64,000 bases of DNA from Alphaproteobacteria bacterium (GCA_013289445.1 JABCZZ010000003.1:1-64000); one strand, 5' to 3'. Shown: positions 8,863 through 20,480, counted from the first letter of the stretch. The notes: generated from the sequence alone by a model not told the origin. Program-made: numbers and translations.

Positions 8863-10218
8863 TTAGTACAATACGTGAAGTCGGGCATCCTGTGTAAGCA
8901 CATAAAGCTTACCGCCCGCGACGACAGGCATATCGGTGATATTCTCAGGAATATCGGCGGTGGTGATCGTGCTGCCGTCCTTGGGCGATAGTACCAGCAT
9001 CTGGCCATGTGTGCCGGCAATCAGCAGTTGGCCGCCTGCCATGATGGGGCCACGCCAGACGAGCGGATCTTTGCGCTTTTCCTCTTTAGCGTAACGCTGC
9101 AGCTGTTTTGTCCATTTGACGCGGCCGTCGGCGCGCATCATGCAGACCAGTTCATAGTCGCTGCTCAGCAGGTAAATGAAATCGCCTGCAATCCACGGAG
9201 TGTTGAGCGAAGAGACATCCTGATCCCAGATGCGCCGTCCGCTGAGCAGATCGATGGTGGCGAAAAATCCGCTGCTGCCGGTGGCATAGACAATGTTGTT
9301 GTCGACCACCGGATTGCCGCCGATACCGGAAAATGCAGCCGTGGCCGAGTTACGGCGAGAGAGCAGCAGCGAGTCGTTCCACACGTCCTGGCCGCTGCTG
9401 GTATCGAGCGCATGCAACGTGCCTGAAGAATAAGGCGCAAGCACGATATTTTCGGTGGCTGCCGGTGATATATCGGCCAGAAATCCGGCATTTTCATTGA
9501 TGCCGCGATGATTCCACAGCGGCGTGCCCGTCAGGCTGTTAAGTGCGAACAGCTGATTGTCGATTGAGAGCACATACAGTTTATCTTTATGCACTTTGGG
9601 CGGGGCGCGCAGCGGCAGGCCGATAACTTGTTTCCAGACTTCTTTGCCATTGGCGGCGTCGATGGCATAGACCTTGCCGCGGCCGCTGGTGACGTAGAGG
9701 CGTCCATCCTCAAATGCCAGGCCTCCGCCTATCAAATCGGGTTCATTGTCTTCGACGGCGCTTTTGTTTGTCCAGCGCACTTTGCCGATGTCGGTGGTTT
9801 CATGCGCAGTGATGTATCCCTTGGCATCGATGGCAAATACAAGACCGCCCGCTACGACGGGGCTGGGGTAAAGCGGCTGCTCCCAGCCGTTATGATCGCC
9901 GATTTTCACGCTGTCGTGATGACTGTAACCCGAGAGCTCCAGGTTGCCGGTGATGCCTTGGGGGCCACCGCCTGCCTGCGGCCAGTCGCCATTCGCGGTG
10001 GCGGCAGGTACGGTGACGTCGACGCCCTTAAGCGAATCATCCGGCTTGAGGTGGGCGGCGTCGCTTAAGACGGCGATACGCTCGCCGGGCAGCGGCGTTT
10101 TCTTTTCGCTGCTACCCATCCAGTCAGTGATATCTTCAAAAGTAGAGCAGCCGGAAAGGAGCAGAAGCAACAGCATCCCTGCGCGGATATGAGGTATCAG
10201 GGCGTGCGCGCGATTCAT
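8863..10218 (-). CDS. bamB: Outer membrane assembly lipoprotein BamB-like beta-propeller
   Basis: This 451-residue lipoprotein has a lipobox (LLLSGC, Cys24) and repeated PQQ-type propeller blades, e.g. GLVFAIDAKGYITAHE, GRLYVTSGRGKVYAID, DKLYVLSIDNQLFALN and NIVYATGSSGFF. BamB is the propeller subunit of the BAM complex that folds outer-membrane barrels. Its position between a YfgM-like protein and der is the conserved proteobacterial order. It overlaps the upstream gene by 4 nt and sits 2 nt before der. Confidence 0.92.
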   Translation of the reverse strand: MNRAHALIPHIRAGMLLLLLLSGCSTFEDITDWMGSSEKKTPLPGERIAVLSDAAHLKPDDSLKGVDVTVPAATANGDWPQAGGGPQGITGNLELSGYSHHDSVKIGDHNGWEQPLYPSPVVAGGLVFAIDAKGYITAHETTDIGKVRWTNKSAVEDNEPDLIGGGLAFEDGRLYVTSGRGKVYAIDAANGKEVWKQVIGLPLRAPPKVHKDKLYVLSIDNQLFALNSLTGTPLWNHRGINENAGFLADISPAATENIVLAPYSSGTLHALDTSSGQDVWNDSLLLSRRNSATAAFSGIGGNPVVDNNIVYATGSSGFFATIDLLSGRRIWDQDVSSLNTPWIAGDFIYLLSSDYELVCMMRADGRVKWTKQLQRYAKEEKRKDPLVWRGPIMAGGQLLIAGTHGQMLVLSPKDGSTITTADIPENITDMPVVAGGKLYVLTQDARLHVLY

Positions 10219-10856
10219 TTTGCATCCTCGCCAATGGTATCCAGTATTTCGTGGGCACGCGCTCTTTGGGTGGAAGGCAGCATACGATTAACGCTGATGC
10301 GAAAGAGTATCTCACGCGCTTCTTTGGTCTTACCTTCCTTGATCAGGCGAAGGGCAAATATCTCGTCGGAGATGCCGTTAAAAGGGGGACTGGCGGTTGC
10401 GGACGTATCTACGTTTCCTGACCCGTTGGCTTCAAGGATAATGACCTGCGCGGCTGCGAGCGAACGCAGGGCCTCGTCATTGCCACGGTCTGCCGCGATT
10501 TCCTTATAAAGTGCCAATGCTTTATCCGGTGCTTTCTGTTCCAACAGTATTTCCGCATGTTTGAGTTTCGCAAGTGTGGCCACGTTACCTGATTGATTTT
10601 CAATGGGTTGCAATGCGTCGATAGCCTCGTTGGTCTTGTTCTGGCCAAGATAAGTATCCGCCTGCATCAGCGCCGAAGTCTGGAGCGTGTGTATCTCGCG
10701 CATATGATTCTTCCACACTACCGATGCGCTGGTAAGCACCACGATACCCACACAGCCGGCGATGACCATATTGCCAAAACGCTGCCAGAACTGTTCGAGT
10801 TTTTCGACGCGCAGCGACTCTTCCACCTCTTGCATGAAACTTATATCATCGGCCAT
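10215..10856 (-). CDS. YfgM-like tetratricopeptide membrane protein
   Basis: This 213-residue protein has one membrane segment at about residues 27-47 (NMVIAGCVGIVVLTSASVVW) and then helical TPR-like repeats with DTYLGQNKTNEAIDAL and PDKALALYKEIAAD. It matches the UPF0070/YfgM family, which in E. coli works with SecYEG and PpiD as a periplasmic chaperone. It overlaps bamB by 4 nt and starts 4 nt after guaA. Confidence 0.85.
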   Translation of the reverse strand: MADDISFMQEVEESLRVEKLEQFWQRFGNMVIAGCVGIVVLTSASVVWKNHMREIHTLQTSALMQADTYLGQNKTNEAIDALQPIENQSGNVATLAKLKHAEILLEQKAPDKALALYKEIAADRGNDEALRSLAAAQVIILEANGSGNVDTSATASPPFNGISDEIFALRLIKEGKTKEAREILFRISVNRMLPSTQRARAHEILDTIGEDAK

Positions 10857-10860
10857 CGTG

Positions 10861-12408
10861 TCACTCCCATTCTATCGTGCCCGGAGGCTTGCTGGTCACA
10901 TCATACACTACCCGGTTGATTCCGCGCACCTCGTTAATGATGCGGGTGGCCACCCGGGCGAGAAAACTATGTTCAAAGGGGTAATAATCGGCGGTCATGC
11001 CGTCCGTCGAGGTGACGGCGCGAACGGCGCAGACATACTCGTAAGTGCGGGCATCGCCCATTACGCCCACGGTCTTGACCGGTAGCAGCACGGCAAAGGC
11101 CTGCCAGATTTTATCGTAGAGATCGGCCTTGCGGATTTCGCCGATGTAAATCGCATCGGCCTTGCGCAGGATGGCGAGTTTTTCCTCGGTGAGGTCGCCG
11201 GGCACGCGTATGGCCAGGCCTGGGCCAGGGAAGGGATGGCGTGCGACCATTTCCGCCGGCATGCCCAATTCGACACCGAGCCTGCGCACTTCGTCCTTAA
11301 ACAATTCGCGCACCGGTTCCACCAGTTTCATGTTCATGCGTTCCGGCAGACCGCCGACATTGTGATGGGATTTGATGGTCGAAGAGGGGCCGCCGGCAAA
11401 AGAGATGGATTCGATGACGTCAGGATAAAGCGTGCCCTGCGCCAGAAAATCGGCGCCGCCGGCAATGCCTGCCTCGCGCTCAAACACTTCGATGAAGGTC
11501 TCGCCGATGATTTTGCGTTTTCGTTCCGGATCGCTGATGCCTTTCAGGCGTTCAAGGAACATCTTGCTGGCATCGACATGTACCAGCGGAATATTGAAAT
11601 GCGAACGGAACAGCAGGTTTACCTGTGCGCCTTCATTTTCGCGCAATAAGCCGGTATCGACAAAGATGCAGAGGAGCTGATCGCCAATTGCCTGGTGCAG
11701 CAGCGCTGCCACCACCGAGGAATCGACGCCGCCTGAGACCGCGCAGAGCACACGCTTCTTGCCGACCTGTTTGCGCACCGCCTCAATGGCCTGTTCGCGG
11801 AAGGATTTCATGCTCCAGTTGCCTTTGCAGCCGGCGATGCGGTGGGTAAAGTTCTTAAGCAGTTTGCCGCCGTCGGGCGTGTGCATGACCTCGGGATGGA
11901 ACTGCACGCCGTAATAATGGCGCGACTCATCGGCCACGGCGGCAAAAGGCGCCGAGCCGGTCTTGGCAATGACCTTGAAGCCGGGTGGCAGTGTGGTCAC
12001 GGCGTCGCCATGGCTCATCCATACCGGATAATTCTTTCCTTTTTCCCATACGCCCTCAAACAATGGGCTTGTCTGAATCACACTGACTTCGGCGCGACCG
12101 AATTCGCGCTCCTCGGAGCTTTCCACCTTGCCCCCCAGTTGCTGGCAGAGCAACTGTTCGCCGTAGCAGATGCCCAGCACCGGCACGCCCAGCGTAAATA
12201 CACTTTCAGGAGCCTTGGGTGAGAAATTAACATGCACCGAATTGGGCCCGCCCGAAAGGATGATGGCTTTGGGTTTGAAAGCGGCAATGGCGCTTTCGTC
12301 TGTGGTACAGGGCAGAATTTCGGCATAGACGCCGTTCTCACGCACACGCCTGGCAATGAGTTGAGTCACCTGAGAGCCGAAATCGAGGATGAGGATGCGG
12401 TCGGTCAT
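10861..12408 (-). CDS. guaA: GMP synthase, glutamine-hydrolysing
   Basis: This 515-residue enzyme aminates XMP to GMP. The N-terminal class I glutamine amidotransferase begins [13 protein letters not shown] and has the nucleophile in GICYGEQ and [10 protein letters not shown]. The ATP pyrophosphatase loop is [13 protein letters not shown]. The C-terminal dimerisation domain ends with KPPGTIEWE, the typical terminus. The frame extends 18 codons further upstream, but that stretch has no family similarity, so the ATG at 12408 is chosen. It is the first gene of the run into the yfgM-like gene, bamB and der, 94 nt after mreC. Confidence 0.97.
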   Translation of the reverse strand: MTDRILILDFGSQVTQLIARRVRENGVYAEILPCTTDESAIAAFKPKAIILSGGPNSVHVNFSPKAPESVFTLGVPVLGICYGEQLLCQQLGGKVESSEEREFGRAEVSVIQTSPLFEGVWEKGKNYPVWMSHGDAVTTLPPGFKVIAKTGSAPFAAVADESRHYYGVQFHPEVMHTPDGGKLLKNFTHRIAGCKGNWSMKSFREQAIEAVRKQVGKKRVLCAVSGGVDSSVVAALLHQAIGDQLLCIFVDTGLLRENEGAQVNLLFRSHFNIPLVHVDASKMFLERLKGISDPERKRKIIGETFIEVFEREAGIAGGADFLAQGTLYPDVIESISFAGGPSSTIKSHHNVGGLPERMNMKLVEPVRELFKDEVRRLGVELGMPAEMVARHPFPGPGLAIRVPGDLTEEKLAILRKADAIYIGEIRKADLYDKIWQAFAVLLPVKTVGVMGDARTYEYVCAVRAVTSTDGMTADYYPFEHSFLARVATRIINEVRGINRVVYDVTSKPPGTIEWE

Positions 12409-12502
12409 AATACCCTGAGTTGGAATGGGGCGCATTCTGCACAGGGCGGGCCGCAATGTCAAAAGGGCATTTTATAGGGGAAAATACAGGCAATACGCCG
12501 GA

Positions 12503-13336
12503 CTACATCGAGAAATCGACGACGCTCACATATTCCAGATGGTACCAGTCCACGAAAGGTTTCACGGTGGCCATTCCTTTTTCGATTTTAGTGACCACGC
12601 CTACCGGCAGACCGGGGGGCAGGACCCCGCCGTCACCCGAAGTGACGATTTTCTCACCGACTTTAAGTTTGCTGTCTTCGGGCAGATAGACCAGCGTAAG
12701 CGTATCGCTGTTATTGCCGCCGGCAATCGAGCGTTCACGCGAGGTCTCAGAGAGCACCGGGATGCGCGAGTTCATGTCGGTCAGCAACAATATACGCGAG
12801 GTTTTCTTCCCCACTTCGACCACACGTCCCACCAGGCCACTGTCATTAATCACCGCGAGATCATCCTCCACACCCTGATCGGCGCCTGAGGTGATAAGCG
12901 CGGAGCGTGAATAAGGGCTGGCGGAATCGACGGCGACACGTGCTGAGGTATAAGCCTGTTTATTGGTAGGCGCGAACTTGAGCAGCGCGCGCAGTTTACC
13001 ATTCTCGGACTGCAGCTCGGTGGCTACGGCCTGCCATTGCTGCAGACGGGTGTTCTGATCTTTAAGCACACGATTTTCTTCGCGCAGTATCACGGTTTCA
13101 TGCACCCATTCACCGAGCGCAGAAAAAGCATCGGCCGGTTTGGCAAGCACACCTACGACGGGTACAAATACGTCGGCAATGGCGGTGCGCAACGTATGGT
13201 TTGCATTGTCAGGCGTGCGACTGACGATAACCATGCCAAGGGATAGGGAAAGCAGGAGCAGTATCGCCACGCGGGCAATCAGGGGTCTTAAATGCAGGGC
13301 CAAGGTAATGGCCGATGAACGCGTGTGTCGTTTCAA
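12503..13336 (-). CDS. mreC: Rod shape-determining protein MreC
   Basis: This 277-residue inner-membrane protein links MreB to the periplasmic elongation machinery. It has a membrane segment at about residues 17-38, a coiled coil at about 75-105 (REENRVLKDQNTRLQQW) and the MreC beta-barrel core (SALITSGADQGVEDDLAV, GLVGRVVEVGKKTSRILLLTDM). The start is TTG at 13336 with an AGGGAG ribosome-binding site at 13343-13348. mreD was not found. mreB lies on the same strand 1.35 kb upstream but is separated by an opposite-strand gene, so mreC must have its own promoter. Confidence 0.93.
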   Translation of the reverse strand: MKRHTRSSAITLALHLRPLIARVAILLLLSLSLGMVIVSRTPDNANHTLRTAIADVFVPVVGVLAKPADAFSALGEWVHETVILREENRVLKDQNTRLQQWQAVATELQSENGKLRALLKFAPTNKQAYTSARVAVDSASPYSRSALITSGADQGVEDDLAVINDSGLVGRVVEVGKKTSRILLLTDMNSRIPVLSETSRERSIAGGNNSDTLTLVYLPEDSKLKVGEKIVTSGDGGVLPPGLPVGVVTKIEKGMATVKPFVDWYHLEYVSVVDFSM

Positions 13337-13472
13337 AATACACTCCCTAATACGACCTTAGGAGTTTATCACAAAACCCTAAACATAACTATTACAATCT
13401 GTTGCGGATTGGCAAGCGATAAATACTATCTTTAGTTGTCGGCTTGCCTGCGTGATTCACGGCTGATAGGGT

Positions 13473-15729
<2,257 letters not shown>

Positions 15730-15846
15730 TCAAATGTCCTTAAGCGGGTGAAAATATGGCCCCATTTATACCGTGATTTTGAGGCTTGTCATCAGGTTTC
15801 ATAGGTCTTGACGGTTAAGCGATATTAACCTTATGCTTCGCCCCCT

Positions 15847-16692
15847 ATGGCGCAATCTCGCTTTGTCCCCCCCGTTCTTGGCTATGGTCTTGGCCTTCGC
15901 CAGCCGCATTACGAGCAGGCGATGGGCGCGCAGGATGTGGACTGGTTCGAGGTCGTCTCGGAAAATTTTATGGAGGCGCATCCGGGGCACCTGGAATATC
16001 TCAGTGATATGCGCAAGAAGTTCGCACTTGTGCTGCACGGCGTCGGGCTCAATATCGGCAGCACCGATTCCATTGATCGCGATTACATCGCCAAGCTCAA
16101 GGCGCTAGCCGCTGCCACGCGCCCGGCGCTCATCTCCGATCATCTGTGTTTTACCGGCGTGCATGGCAAGAACTCGCACGATCTGTTGCCGGTGCCTTAT
16201 ACGCAGGAAGCGCTTGTTCATATCAGCGATCGCGTCAAACGCGTGCAGGATGCGCTGGGTATGGCCATTGCGCTGGAGAATCCTTCGACTTATGGCGAGT
16301 TCAGGGAATCGACGATGAGCGAATGGGAATTTCTCGTGCGCCTCACCGAGCAAACGGACTGCGGACTGCTGCTGGATGTAAACAACGTCTATGTGAGCGC
16401 ATTCAATCATCGTTATGATGCCAAGAGCTACATTGATGCGATGCCTGCCGGGCGTATTGCCTATGTTCATCTTGCCGGGCACCGCAACCTCGGCACGCAT
16501 ATTGTCGATACACATGACGACCACGTCATTCCTGCCGTCTGGGAGTTGTATGCCTATACACTGCGCAGGCTCGGCGCGCTTTCCACGCTGGTGGAATGGG
16601 ACGGCAATTTACCCGGCTTTGATGTGCTGCTTGCCGAACTTGCCAAAGCAAAGCAGGTGGCGCAGGGCGCACTCAGAAAGGCAGCTTCATGA
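15847..16692 (+). CDS. bufB: BufB-type multinuclear iron oxidase (MNIO, DUF692)
   Basis: This 281-residue TIM-barrel protein has the DUF692 signature ligands: HGVGLNIG, SDHLCF, LENPSTYGEF, LLLDVNNVYVSAFNH, YVHLAGH, DTHDDHV and EWDGNLP. DUF692/MNIO enzymes use a di- or tri-iron centre to modify cysteines in ribosomal peptides. With a DUF2063 partner they turn bufferin precursors into copper-binding thiooxazole peptides. Here the next gene is exactly that partner, overlapping by 4 nt. No precursor gene fits in the 117 nt upstream; a bufferin-type precursor is encoded at 54997-55272. Confidence 0.92.
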   Translation: MAQSRFVPPVLGYGLGLRQPHYEQAMGAQDVDWFEVVSENFMEAHPGHLEYLSDMRKKFALVLHGVGLNIGSTDSIDRDYIAKLKALAAATRPALISDHLCFTGVHGKNSHDLLPVPYTQEALVHISDRVKRVQDALGMAIALENPSTYGEFRESTMSEWEFLVRLTEQTDCGLLLDVNNVYVSAFNHRYDAKSYIDAMPAGRIAYVHLAGHRNLGTHIVDTHDDHVIPAVWELYAYTLRRLGALSTLVEWDGNLPGFDVLLAELAKAKQVAQGALRKAAS

Positions 16693-17459
16693 GCGCATAT
16701 CCTCAATTGCTGGGTGAGATGATGGATGCGATCCTAAAACGCGATATCACTCCTGCACGAACGCTTTTTCGCGACAAAAAAGATTTTGCGCCTGAGGAAC
16801 AACTGGCCGTCTATGTCGAAGGTTATCGTTTAAGGCTTGCCGAGGTTCTCGAGGGCGCCTATCCGGCGCTGCTATACGTCCTTGGCAAAAAAGAATTTAC
16901 GTTGCTTGCAACGCGATTCATTGCGTCGACGCCATCGCGCCATTTCAATCTCGACAAATATCCGGTGGCGTTTGCCGGTTTTGTTGCCAAAGAAACCGAC
17001 GATGTATTTGGCTGCGAACTGGCAATGCTGGAAGCAGCCATCTGCGAAGTGTATCAGGAAGAAGAAACGCCGCCGCTGAATGCTCAATGGCTTGAAAAAC
17101 AGACACCGGATTTGCTTGCCGCTGCGGTTTTCCATCTGCGCAAAGCCGCACGCATATTGGCGTGTTCCTATCCGGTGAATGATTATTTCAATGCGTTTCG
17201 TGCGGGCGAGAAACCATCGCGGCCGCAAAAGAAACAGAGCCACATATTGGTGTTGCGCCATCATAACCACCTGCAACGACTTGCGCTTGCACCGGCGGAA
17301 TATATGCTGCTTTCACTCTGCGATGCGGGCATGCCGCTTGCTCAGGTGATCGAAGATGAGCGCCTTGCGTCCTATGTTCAGGACGAGCATTTCTCCGCCG
17401 CACTCATGGGCTATTTCGCGCGCTGGAGTAAAGAAGGATTTCTGAGGTTACCGTCATGA
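16689..17459 (+). CDS. bufC: BufC-type partner of MNIO enzyme (DUF2063)
   Basis: This 256-residue protein starts MSAYPQLLGEMMDAIL and contains QLAVYVEGYRLRLAEVLEGAYPAL and FIASTPSRHFNLDKYPVAFAGFV, which mark the DUF2063 domain once called putative DNA-binding. In bufferin and related systems this protein presents the precursor peptide to the MNIO enzyme. The start overlaps bufB (ATGA), and the stop overlaps pdxH in the same way. No DNA-binding role is suggested by the context. Confidence 0.9.
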   Translation: MSAYPQLLGEMMDAILKRDITPARTLFRDKKDFAPEEQLAVYVEGYRLRLAEVLEGAYPALLYVLGKKEFTLLATRFIASTPSRHFNLDKYPVAFAGFVAKETDDVFGCELAMLEAAICEVYQEEETPPLNAQWLEKQTPDLLAAAVFHLRKAARILACSYPVNDYFNAFRAGEKPSRPQKKQSHILVLRHHNHLQRLALAPAEYMLLSLCDAGMPLAQVIEDERLASYVQDEHFSAALMGYFARWSKEGFLRLPS

Positions 17460-18037
17460 CCGATCCCATCGCCTTATTCTCTGAGTGGTATGCGGAAGCA
17501 CGTGCCAAGGCCACCGATCCCGAACCCACGGCAATGACGCTTGCCACGGTCAGCAAAGACGGCAAGCCCTCGGCACGCGTGGTGTTGCTCAAGGCACACG
17601 ATGCGCGCGGCTTCGTGTTTTACACCAACATGCAGAGCCGCAAGTCGCAGGAATTACAGGCCAATCCTTATGCGGCGTTATGCTTTAACTGGATTGTGGT
17701 AGGCAAGCAGGTGCGCGTGGAAGGCAAGGTTGCAAGAGTCAGCGAGAAAGAAGCGGATGATTATTTCGCCAGTCGCCCGCTTACCAGCCGCATCGGGGCC
17801 ATTGCATCCGACCAGTCGCGTCCGCTCGATGCGCAGGCTACGCTCGAGCGCAAAGTAGCAGCGCTCACGAAAACCTATTCCGATAACAATCCGCCACCGC
17901 GGCCTGCGCACTGGTCGGGCTGGCGCATCGTGCCGCAGATGATGGAATTCTGGCAGCAAGGCAGATTCCGCCTGCATGAACGCAAAGTGTATGAAAAACG
18001 TGGTGATGGCTGGGAAGTGAGCCGGCTTTATCCCTAG
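17456..18037 (+). CDS. pdxH: Pyridoxamine 5'-phosphate oxidase
   Basis: This 193-residue FMN enzyme oxidises pyridoxamine or pyridoxine 5'-phosphate to pyridoxal 5'-phosphate. ARVVLLKAHDARGFVFYTN, SRKSQEL, KQVRVEGKV, SRPLTSRIGAIASDQS and the C-terminal RPAHWSGWR with FRLHERKVYEK are all conserved. It overlaps bufC by 4 nt. Any functional link to bufferin maturation is unknown; the coupling may just reflect operon packing. Confidence 0.96.
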   Translation: MTDPIALFSEWYAEARAKATDPEPTAMTLATVSKDGKPSARVVLLKAHDARGFVFYTNMQSRKSQELQANPYAALCFNWIVVGKQVRVEGKVARVSEKEADDYFASRPLTSRIGAIASDQSRPLDAQATLERKVAALTKTYSDNNPPPRPAHWSGWRIVPQMMEFWQQGRFRLHERKVYEKRGDGWEVSRLYP

Positions 18038-18486
18038 GATTTTGTAGGCGCGCGGCCGGCGAGAACGTTCACAGTAACAGTTGTGCCGCCGATTACTCTG
18101 GTTTCACGGTGCGCAGGTAATGAGGGTGTAGAATCTGGTGTTACCCCTTCTTTGCCTCTGGCTTTCGCCTGCGTTGCAAAATGATCCCAGGTGCGCGCGA
18201 CCATGGTGTTGGCCAGACTCTCGACAACGCTCAGCTCGGGTGTCATCTTAGCGGCGACCATTGCGCCCGCCAGAGCATTCATCAGCGGTTCATGAAACTG
18301 GGTGTAGGCTGTGCTGCTGAAAGCTTTCTTGAATGTATCATTCTGCGTGAGGTCTGTACTTACCGAATTAATGGCGAGTTTCTGCACCTCCTGCATCACC
18401 GTCATAATCGCATCGTTTGGTTGAAGCTTGCTATTCGTCAGCGCTTCTAGGCAGGAAGGTGGCAGGGGCAATTGCATGTCGGGCAT
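18034..18486 (-). CDS. Uncharacterised 150-residue protein
   Basis: I do not recognise this protein. It has no signal peptide or membrane segment. The middle (VQKLAINSVSTDLTQND to VVESLANTMVARTWDHF) looks alpha-helical. The last 45 residues are Pro/Thr-rich and end in a short hydrophobic block (TRVIGGTTVTVNVLAG). Its tail overlaps the convergent pdxH tail by 4 nt. It stands alone, with queD 125 nt upstream on the same strand. Confidence 0.6.
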   Translation of the reverse strand: MPDMQLPLPPSCLEALTNSKLQPNDAIMTVMQEVQKLAINSVSTDLTQNDTFKKAFSSTAYTQFHEPLMNALAGAMVAAKMTPELSVVESLANTMVARTWDHFATQAKARGKEGVTPDSTPSLPAHRETRVIGGTTVTVNVLAGRAPTKS

Positions 18487-18610
18487 AAATACGGTCTTTT
18501 GGGTATAGCTCTGCGAATTATAGCGAATCAGAGTTAAAATACGGTGAAGGGCGAATGACCGTTTGGTGAAATTTGACGCCCGTTTGCCAAATTATTGATA
18601 AATATACTGT

Positions 18611-19033
18611 TTATGCCACAACTTCGGCATAGCAATTGGGCGTCTCATAGAGCCTGAGAGTGATGCAATGGGCGCCCTTGCCTTTAAAAAGGGTGGGACA
18701 GACTTCGCGTAGCAGGTAATTCGCCATGTTTTCGGCGGTGGGATTTTGCGGCAGATAGAAAATCACCTGTCCGGTTTTGGCCGCGATGGCTTCGCCCAGT
18801 GCTTTGTCTTTTGCATTGAGGATGGTGGCGTGATCCCAATGGGCATCGATCCAGTTGCCCAGCAATTCGCGGATAGTGCCAAAATCAATCACGCGGCCAA
18901 GCGCATCGAGATCATTGGCGGAAAAAGTAGCTTCGACCGCGTAACGGTGGCCATGCAGATGCTTGCATTTGCTTTCATGTTCCATGACGCGGTGAGCAGC
19001 GTCGAATTCAATGCGTCGGGTACAGGTGATCAT
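18611..19033 (-). CDS. queD: 6-carboxytetrahydropterin synthase QueD
   Basis: This 140-residue T-fold enzyme converts dihydroneopterin triphosphate to 6-carboxytetrahydropterin in the queuosine precursor pathway. The zinc ligands are visible as FDAAHRV and HLHGHRY. The catalytic Cys is in SKCKHLHGH, with DHATILNAKD and NPTAENMANYL further on. It lies 20 nt after the second lipoprotein gene, so it may be the last gene of the fliI operon. No other que genes are in the window. Confidence 0.93.
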   Translation of the reverse strand: MITCTRRIEFDAAHRVMEHESKCKHLHGHRYAVEATFSANDLDALGRVIDFGTIRELLGNWIDAHWDHATILNAKDKALGEAIAAKTGQVIFYLPQNPTAENMANYLLREVCPTLFKGKGAHCITLRLYETPNCYAEVVA

Positions 19034-19053
19034 GCGCGCAGTATGCCGACTTT

Positions 19054-19638
19054 TTATTCTTTGTTGAGAATTTTCTTTAACGTCGATGTTTGCGGGTCGT
19101 CATCCGTGTCCGTCTGCGATGAAGGCGTTGTGCTCTGCGCAGGGGTACTGTTGGGTGTGGCAGCAGGTGCCGGTGTGGGCGCAGGTGCAGCGTTCACCGG
19201 GCTTGCGGCGGTGGGACCGCAGGTGCCTTTATGTGGCTTGGCGCCCTTGGGCAGATTGAGCGGCACCACGCAAGAGCCGGGATCGGCGGGCGGCGGGGCA
19301 GTAGCAGCGGGTGGCGCCTGCACAATAACCACGGTGGGCGCATTGGGCTGATTGACGGGTTTTGCCGCCACGTCTTTGTCTTTTTCTTTAGGTTTGGGGC
19401 AGCCTGCCACTTTCCAGTCACGTTCCTTCATGCATTCACAGAACAAGACGAGCAACGTACTGTTTTTATCTTTCTCGCTCATCGGATAAGAAGTGGGTTG
19501 GGCATAGACCGCCATATTCTCTTCCGAGCGTGCCCGGCATTTATCGCGGTCAGAGATATAGCCCAGCTGCACGCTGGTGATATCCCTGCACCCGGCAGCA
19601 CATAAGGCTAAGCAGAGCAGCACCAGGCGAAATTTCAT
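19054..19638 (-). CDS. Pro/Ala-rich lipoprotein, paralogue of the next gene
   Basis: This 194-residue predicted lipoprotein has a lipobox (LCAAGC, Cys17). Residues 27-80 share a pattern with the upstream gene's product: YISDRDKCRARSEENM, then YPMSEKD, then LFCECMKERDWKVAG. After that comes a long Pro/Ala-rich region with PTVVIVQAPP and a disulphide-capable PGSCVV...KGTCGP pair. Function is unknown. It overlaps the upstream lipoprotein gene by 4 nt, so both are coupled to fliIJ. Confidence 0.65.
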   Translation of the reverse strand: MKFRLVLLCLALCAAGCRDITSVQLGYISDRDKCRARSEENMAVYAQPTSYPMSEKDKNSTLLVLFCECMKERDWKVAGCPKPKEKDKDVAAKPVNQPNAPTVVIVQAPPAATAPPPADPGSCVVPLNLPKGAKPHKGTCGPTAASPVNAAPAPTPAPAATPNSTPAQSTTPSSQTDTDDDPQTSTLKKILNKE

Positions 19639-20480
19639 TGTGCGAGAATCCGCTCAAGTTCCTGCGTTGCCGGATCATTTGTCTGTGGCGGGGCGGGACG
19701 TGCCGCGTTCGTTTTGGCAGGCGCGGCAGAAGCAACAGCCATGGGAGCGCTTGCAGGAGCGCTAGCAGGACGCACCGCTGCGGTTTTAGCAGCAGCTGCA
19801 GGAGCATTTGCAGGCGCAGCAGCGGCAGAGGCCGGGGCGGGGACGGGGATGGCCACAGGCAGCGCCGGTCTGTAGGCAGGCTGGGGCGTGGCCGCGGCGG
19901 CTCCTTGAACAACCACTACCGTAGCACCAGGATAGCTTGCGTTCAGATTATCTGTCTGCGGCGGCTTGTTGCCCCCGGAAGACGGGCTGAGTGCGGCAAG
20001 GCCAGAGACATCTTTGGTGTTAGGGTTTGCTGCCTGTGCGTTCTGTGACTGCAATACGATGACGGTGCCGCCCGGCGTGCTGTAAATGTTGGCGGGCGTA
20101 TTGGCATTCTGCACAGCGCCGGTGGGCGGGATTTGCGGCGGCTTATTGCCACCGGCAGCAGGACTGAGTGCACCTAAATCTTTGCTGGCAATTTGTTGTG
20201 GCGCCTGCGTGGTAGGAGCGGTTCCCGCTACCTGTGAATTGGGGCCGTTCATGCATTCCGAGAACAATGCCATGCGGGCATTTTTTCTTTCTTCGTCGCT
20301 GATGGGATAGGTGTCAGGGCGATCAAACAGCCCCAGTTTTTTGTCGGCCTGCTGCAGGCAGTCATTGCGGCTTTCAATGTAGCTTTGCTGCGTGGTGGGA
20401 CGCTGCGACGTGCTGCTTGAGCATGCGCTGACAGCGGCGAGCAATGAAAGGCAGAAGACCATGCGGGCTAGAAGTTTCAT
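19635..20480 (-). CDS. Ala/Pro-rich lipoprotein with internal repeat, coupled to fliJ
   Basis: This 281-residue predicted lipoprotein has its lipobox Cys at residue 20 (AAVSAC). Residues 34-86 match its downstream paralogue: YIESRNDCLQQADKKL, YPISDEERKNA, LFSECMNG, QVAG. The centre carries two copies of a unit beginning LSPxxGGNKPPQ and ending in a hydrophobic strand (GGTVIVLQ, GATVVVVQG) at about residues 100-144 and 157-192. The last 80 residues are low-complexity Ala/Pro. It overlaps fliJ by 4 nt. Function is unknown; a flagellar link is inferred only from coupling. Confidence 0.65.
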   Translation of the reverse strand: MKLLARMVFCLSLLAAVSACSSSTSQRPTTQQSYIESRNDCLQQADKKLGLFDRPDTYPISDEERKNARMALFSECMNGPNSQVAGTAPTTQAPQQIASKDLGALSPAAGGNKPPQIPPTGAVQNANTPANIYSTPGGTVIVLQSQNAQAANPNTKDVSGLAALSPSSGGNKPPQTDNLNASYPGATVVVVQGAAAATPQPAYRPALPVAIPVPAPASAAAAPANAPAAAAKTAAVRPASAPASAPMAVASAAPAKTNAARPAPPQTNDPATQELERILAQ

